From positions 1-10,547 of the forward strand of contig SLFV01000170.1 in the NCBI GenBank assembly GCA_007124075.1: 10,547 nt of DNA, in the 5' to 3' direction. The position numbers and the translations under genes are program-made. This document shows, piece by piece, positions 6,546 through 10,547 of the stretch. This DNA comes from Roseimaritima sp. (GTDB lineage: Bacteria; Planctomycetota; Planctomycetia; Pirellulales; Pirellulaceae). Position 1 is the stretch's first letter. Each line of letters opens with the position of its first letter. The notes under the pieces were generated by a model. That model was not told the origin of the DNA. It saw only the letters and a program-made list of their open reading frames with translations, and ran no database searches.

Positions 6546-9500
6546 TTATTGCTTCGCATCGAACAGCGTATCAATTTGATCTTTGCTCGGCAGAGGTTGC
6601 CGATACGCCTGAATCAACCCTGCTGGATCCAGAATTCGCCATGCGGGGACCGCAGACAGTACGGTGGATAAAACCGCTCCGCCGCGCAGGATCCAAGCCA
6701 CGTAACCAATCGATGCCAACCCGACGGTTACCGTTGCGGTCCCAATCACGACCGTCTCCGTCTCATCGAAGTGCTGCTGCGATAGATCCTCCCAGCGATG
6801 CCAGACAATGGAGTCGAGGATGTCCTGCTCCAAGAATCGATACATCTGCTCAAACTCTAAAACATTCATTTGCGACCGCGGTTTCACGACAAAGTTGGCA
6901 ATGGCCGCAAGGCTGTCGCGAGATTCAAACTCACGGACTCGCTCGCCCCAGTACATGCGATCCGCGTTGGCAGCGTCGGCTGCGTCGTCCCCCCCGAATT
7001 GATCCTCCAGTATCGCTGCCTGTTGCGCCCATTTGGATGCTTCCGAAGAAAAAGCGGATTCGATTTCCGCCGCTACCAGCGGTAAGCCGTCCTCCTGCAG
7101 ACCCTCGTCACTTTCGTTTTTCTTCGAACTCGATGATTCGCCATTCAGCAAAAGGTTTGCCAGCCCGGCGGCAGCACTGAAATCGGTTCGCTCGTTCGAA
7201 CCCGATGGCAACACGACCCCCTGAACGTCAATCTGCACGATCGCGATCTCGCTTTGCAAGCGGCCATCATCAGCATAGTATTCAAAGAAATCCTCCCCAA
7301 AAAAACCTGGTTGTGGCACGTAGGTAAAACCACCGTCAGGCGATAAAACCAGCGAACCAAACTCAGGCGGCCGCCTGAGCAGTGCGGTTAGTAGATCGCC
7401 GTCGGGATCGGAGTCATTGGTCAAAACCCCAGGCGAATCGACTCGCAATGTCCGTCCCGCTTGGATCGAATAGCTGACGTCCGAACTAAGTGGCGGTCGA
7501 TTGGTACCATCGATTTCAACGACCAGTACCGCGGACGAGGAGGCACCGTAAGAATCGGTAACAAGGATCGTGTAGGTCAGCAGGACGTGCTGGTTGATGC
7601 TTAAATGTTCAAACGTTTCGGCGCCCGAGTCGAACGACCAGAAAACCGGTCCCGAGGTTTGGGTGGCGTTTAACGCCAGCGAATCGACCGTCAGCATTTG
7701 CAGCAGTTGCTGCGGGCTGGATTGCAGGCCGTCGGTTTCACCCGCCCAAGCAACATCGCTGACCGACGCAAAGACAACATCGGTACGATCGGGGTCACTG
7801 GCGGTTAACGATCCACCGCTTGTCAAACGCGTCCCCTGTTCCAGTAGCCGGACGCGGTCGACGTCGCCCGCTTCCGTCGTCAAACGAGGGATGTCGTTGG
7901 TGCCGACAATCGTGATTGTGATCGGGTGCGACGCTGTGGCCCCCTGGGGGTCAACAACCTCCAGAAGGTAGGTCAACGTCAGCGTTTCGCCCTCGGCAAG
8001 GTAATCGAAAGACTCGCTGCCGGAGTCAAATAACCAGTCCAACCGCCCGACCTCGGTCGTCGCCCCGATAACCAAAGTGTTGACCGAAACCATCGACTGC
8101 AAGGCAATCTGATCCGACTGCAATCCGTCTGTCACACCAGAAACTGTAACGGAGCGAATGTATGCGGTAACCAGATCGGTAGTGTTGATGTCGGTAACGG
8201 TCAAAGAACCGCTGGCGGTCAGTGCCGAATCGGTCTCCAGCATCGTTTCGCGATCGCTATCGGAGGCTTCCATGGAAATGATAGGTGCCGCATTCTCTCC
8301 GTGAACGACAATCGTCACATCTTGCGTATCACTTTCACCGGAAGGATCGCGGACCTCGATCGTGTAAACCAACGTCAAAGACTGGCCGCTGGCCAGATAT
8401 CCAAACGTGTAGCCGCCGGAATCGAACAACCAATGCACCAGCCCGTGATCATGATTCTGGTGAATCGGCACTGAGTTGACCGTTAACATCTGACGCAATT
8501 GTTCGTCATCCATCGATAATCCAACCGCATCCCCAGACCGACGGAAAGCGACGATCGCAGCAGTCACGATATCGCTGCGGTCACGATCCGATACTGAAAT
8601 CGTTCCACTGCTGATCAGACCTGTTCCGGTAACCGGAAGTGCCTGATTGACGCTGTCTCCCGCCTGGACCGTGATCACGGGCGCGTCATTGGTGCCCGTG
8701 ATCGTGATGGTCACTTCTTGAGTATCGGTCGCGCCGTGGGGATCTTCTGCCTGGACGGTGTAGGTCAACGTCAGGGTTTCACCAACGGCCAAGTAATCAA
8801 ACGCTTCGCTGCCGGAGTTGAACGACCAGGTGATCTCACCGGTTTCGGTAGTGCCGTCGATCGGTTGCAATGTGACCGACAGCATCGCTAGTAATTCGGC
8901 ATCAAGGGAAAGCAGCCCCAGGGTCGTACCGGAGGTGACGACCCCGGTGACCGATGCATTGACGGTATCCGTTGTATTGATGTCGGTGACCGTCAGGCTG
9001 CCAGAACTGGACAACGTGGAATCGGTTTCGGCCAGCGTATCGGTGTCGCTGTCGCCGGGTTCGACCGTGATGACCGGAGCCGAATTATCGCCGTTGATCA
9101 CGATCGTGATACCCTGGGTATCGGTCGCTCCCTGAGAATCCGTCACCGTGATGATGTACGTCAAAGTGATCGATTCATTGGCACCCAGGTAGCCAAAGGT
9201 GTAACCGGCGGAGTCGAACGACCAGTTGATCATGCCTTGCTGGGTCGTGCCGTTGATGACATCGGCGTTAACCGCCAGCATTGCTTGTAACTGGGCATCA
9301 CTGAGGGTCAGACCTGTCGCTTCACCACTGCGGCTAAAGCCAGTCACCGCTGCAGTCACCGAGTCGCTGCGATCCAAATCCGTGACCGTCAGTGTACCAT
9401 CCGTGGCCAAATTGCCTCCTGTCACAGCCAGCGTATCGTCCGCGCTGTCGCTCGCTTGGACCGAGATCACCGGAGCATCATTGGTACCGGTGATGATGAT

Positions 9501-10547
9501 GGCCACTTCCCGAGTATCGAAGGCGTTCTGGGAATCTTCGGCGCGAACGGTATAAGTCAGGGTCAACGTTTCACCAACGGCCAAGTAATCAAAGGCTTCA
9601 CTGTCCGAGTTGAACGACCAGTGAATCGTGCCGCTTTCGGTGGTGCCGTCGATCGGTTGAGGATTGACCGACAGCATCGCGAGTAACTCAGCATTACTGG
9701 AGATCAGACCGTTGGCAGTACCGGAAGTAACAACTCCAGTCACCAATGCATTAACCGTATCGGTAGTATTGATGTCGGTGACCGTTAGGCTGCCGGAACT
9801 GGTTAACGTTGAATCGGTTTCGGTTAGCGCATCGTTATCGGAATCACCCGGCTCGACCGAAATGACCGGCAGGGCATTATCGCCATTGATGACAATGGTA
9901 ATGTCTTGCGTATCGGACGCTCCCTGGGAATCCGAGACCGTGATCGTGTAAACCAAGGTGATCGATTCATTGGCACCGAGGTAACCGAAGGTATAACCGT
10001 CAGAGTCGAACGACCAGTTGATGGCTCCTTGCTGGTTTGTGCCGTTGATGACGTCGGCGTTGACCGACAACATTGCTTGTAGCTGGGCATCACTGAGGGT
10101 CAGACCTGTCGCTTCACCACTGCGGCTAAAGCCAGTCACCGCTGCAGTCACCGAGTCACTACGATCCCAATCTGTGACCGTCAGTGTACCATCCGTGGCC
10201 AAATGATCTCCTGTCACAGCCAGTGTATCGCCCGAACTGTTACCTGTCTCGACGGAGATCACCGGGGCGTCGTTGGTACCGGTGATGGTGATGGTGACTT
10301 CCCGGGTATCGAAAGCTCCCTGCGAATCTTGGGCTCGAACGGTGTAGGTCAGCGTCAACGTTTCATCAACGGCCAAGTAATCAAAGGCTTCACTGCTCGA
10401 GTTGAACGACCAGTGAATCGTGCCATTTTCGGTGGTACCATCGATCGGTTGCGGAGTGACCGACAGCATCGCCAACAGCGCGGCGTTATTTGCCATCAGT
10501 CCCGTGGTCGTGCCTGCAGTCGCGACATCCGTTACCGATGCATTAAC
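6546..10547 (-). CDS. Giant VCBS/cadherin-like repeat surface protein, C-terminal part (partial)
   Basis: The frame is open to the right edge (1,333 residues visible), so the N-terminus lies outside the window; the Met encoded at 10496 sits inside a repeat and is not the start. From N to C: one partial and seven complete tandem beta-sandwich domains of exactly 132 residues (10547-7509), marked by GTNDAPVI or GDNxxPVI at each junction. Next is a cadherin-like/Big_9-type domain (about 7508-7220) with VLTNDSDPDGD and GGFTYVPQPGFFG. A charged, mostly helical region of about 150 residues follows, then a hydrophobic segment (about 6756-6640) with AWILRGG and AVPAWRILDP, and a short polar tail. The Asp-rich loops (DxDRSD, DINTTD) suggest calcium binding. 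The visible part has no Cys. Such proteins act outside the cell in adhesion, biofilm or aggregation; the C-terminal hydrophobic stretch suggests membrane anchoring. Exact ligand unknown. A weak hairpin follows the stop. Confidence 0.88.
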   Translation of the reverse strand, partial: VNASVTDVATAGTTTGLMANNAALLAMLSVTPQPIDGTTENGTIHWSFNSSSEAFDYLAVDETLTLTYTVRAQDSQGAFDTREVTITITGTNDAPVISVETGNSSGDTLAVTGDHLATDGTLTVTDWDRSDSVTAAVTGFSRSGEATGLTLSDAQLQAMLSVNADVINGTNQQGAINWSFDSDGYTFGYLGANESITLVYTITVSDSQGASDTQDITIVINGDNALPVISVEPGDSDNDALTETDSTLTSSGSLTVTDINTTDTVNALVTGVVTSGTANGLISSNAELLAMLSVNPQPIDGTTESGTIHWSFNSDSEAFDYLAVGETLTLTYTVRAEDSQNAFDTREVAIIITGTNDAPVISVQASDSADDTLAVTGGNLATDGTLTVTDLDRSDSVTAAVTGFSRSGEATGLTLSDAQLQAMLAVNADVINGTTQQGMINWSFDSAGYTFGYLGANESITLTYIITVTDSQGATDTQGITIVINGDNSAPVITVEPGDSDTDTLAETDSTLSSSGSLTVTDINTTDTVNASVTGVVTSGTTLGLLSLDAELLAMLSVTLQPIDGTTETGEITWSFNSGSEAFDYLAVGETLTLTYTVQAEDPHGATDTQEVTITITGTNDAPVITVQAGDSVNQALPVTGTGLISSGTISVSDRDRSDIVTAAIVAFRRSGDAVGLSMDDEQLRQMLTVNSVPIHQNHDHGLVHWLFDSGGYTFGYLASGQSLTLVYTIEVRDPSGESDTQDVTIVVHGENAAPIISMEASDSDRETMLETDSALTASGSLTVTDINTTDLVTAYIRSVTVSGVTDGLQSDQIALQSMVSVNTLVIGATTEVGRLDWLFDSGSESFDYLAEGETLTLTYLLEVVDPQGATASHPITITIVGTNDIPRLTTEAGDVDRVRLLEQGTRLTSGGSLTASDPDRTDVVFASVSDVAWAGETDGLQSSPQQLLQMLTVDSLALNATQTSGPVFWSFDSGAETFEHLSINQHVLLTYTILVTDSYGASSSAVLVVEIDGTNRPPLSSDVSYSIQAGRTLRVDSPGVLTNDSDPDGDLLTALLRRPPEFGSLVLSPDGGFTYVPQPGFFGEDFFEYYADDGRLQSEIAIVQIDVQGVVLPSGSNERTDFSAAAGLANLLLNGESSSSKKNESDEGLQEDGLPLVAAEIESAFSSEASKWAQQAAILEDQFGGDDAADAANADRMYWGERVREFESRDSLAAIANFVVKPRSQMNVLEFEQMYRFLEQDILDSIVWHRWEDLSQQHFDETETVVIGTATVTVGLASIGYVAWILRGGAVLSTVLSAVPAWRILDPAGLIQAYRQPLPSKDQIDTLFDAKQ
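7509..10547 (-). repeat. Tandem 396-bp coding repeats in alternating A/B order
   Basis: The codon opening each junction motif (GTN/GDN/GEN) ends at 10280, 9884, 9488, 9092, 8696, 8300, 7904 and 7508: seven intervals of exactly 396 bp. A units (10280-9885, 9488-9093, 8696-8301, 7904-7509) carry a DRSD/DRTD-type loop. B units (partial at the edge, 9884-9489, 9092-8697, 8300-7905) carry DINTTD. This makes a 792-bp higher-order unit. Units near the right edge are most alike and those near the C-terminus most diverged, although no unit has gained or lost net length. Confidence 0.9.
9291..9365 (-). repeat. 75-bp block identical to 10083-10157
   Basis: Every base of 9291-9365 matches 10083-10157, exactly 792 bp away, within two A-type units of the repeat protein. 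Flanking sequence of the same units differs at scattered mostly synonymous positions, so the block looks recently copied or homogenised. Confidence 0.85.

Noticed and set aside
8818..9951. Plus-strand ORFs of 95-109 residues opposite the repeat protein, similar to each other
   Set aside because: Their similarity is simply the antisense image of the 396-bp coding repeats.
7509..10547. CRISPR-like or satellite array
   Set aside because: The periodicity is 396 bp, wholly in frame and encodes beta-sandwich domains; there are no short repeat-spacer units.

Overview
The window looks like chromosomal DNA of a planctomycete, most likely a Pirellulaceae/Rhodopirellula-type marine bacterium. This is inferred from the combination of a formylmethanofuran dehydrogenase-like subunit (the H4MPT/methanofuran C1 pathway is found in few bacterial groups besides methylotrophs), a KDPG aldolase, a very large VCBS/cadherin-like surface protein, a lipoprotein of unrecognised family with a long acidic linker, moderately GC-rich sequence and generally weak Shine-Dalgarno sites. 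No mobile element, CRISPR array or rRNA was seen.

Layout, left to right. Positions 1-418 hold no convincing gene but carry a 13-bp direct repeat and a 10-bp palindrome. Three genes then run on the plus strand: a predicted lipoprotein of unknown function (419-1939), KDPG aldolase eda five bases later (1945-2658), and an FhcB/FwdB-type subunit with a GTG start (2795-4132). A 136-base gap between eda and fhcB can fold into a long imperfect hairpin. The remaining genes are on the minus strand: a GT4 glycosyltransferase converging on fhcB (5434-4172), a tRNA-Ser(CGA) with its own candidate promoter and a strong terminator (5800-5624), a 164-residue hypothetical gene whose last 21 bases lie inside the tRNA gene (6232-5738), a 313-base gap, and the C-terminal part of a giant repeat protein that runs off the right edge (10547-6546).

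How the parts fit together. eda (Entner-Doudoroff/uronate breakdown) and fhcB (formaldehyde oxidation or formyl transfer via methanofuran) may be co-transcribed with the lipoprotein gene, but no shared pathway is evident and the fhcA, C and D partners are not in the window. The glycosyltransferase and the giant repeat protein both point to cell-surface or extracellular work. They are separated by the tRNA unit and are probably expressed independently.

The most distinctive sequence features are three. The repeat protein has an exact 396-bp (132-residue) register over seven consecutive units, arranged as an alternating A/B pattern of 792 bp, with a 75-bp block perfectly identical between two A units. 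A protein gene uses bases inside a tRNA gene for its stop codon. FhcB appears to keep the N-terminal cysteine cluster motif but lacks the cysteine that ligates tungsten/molybdenum in archaeal FwdB. I did not find a clearly new multi-gene system.
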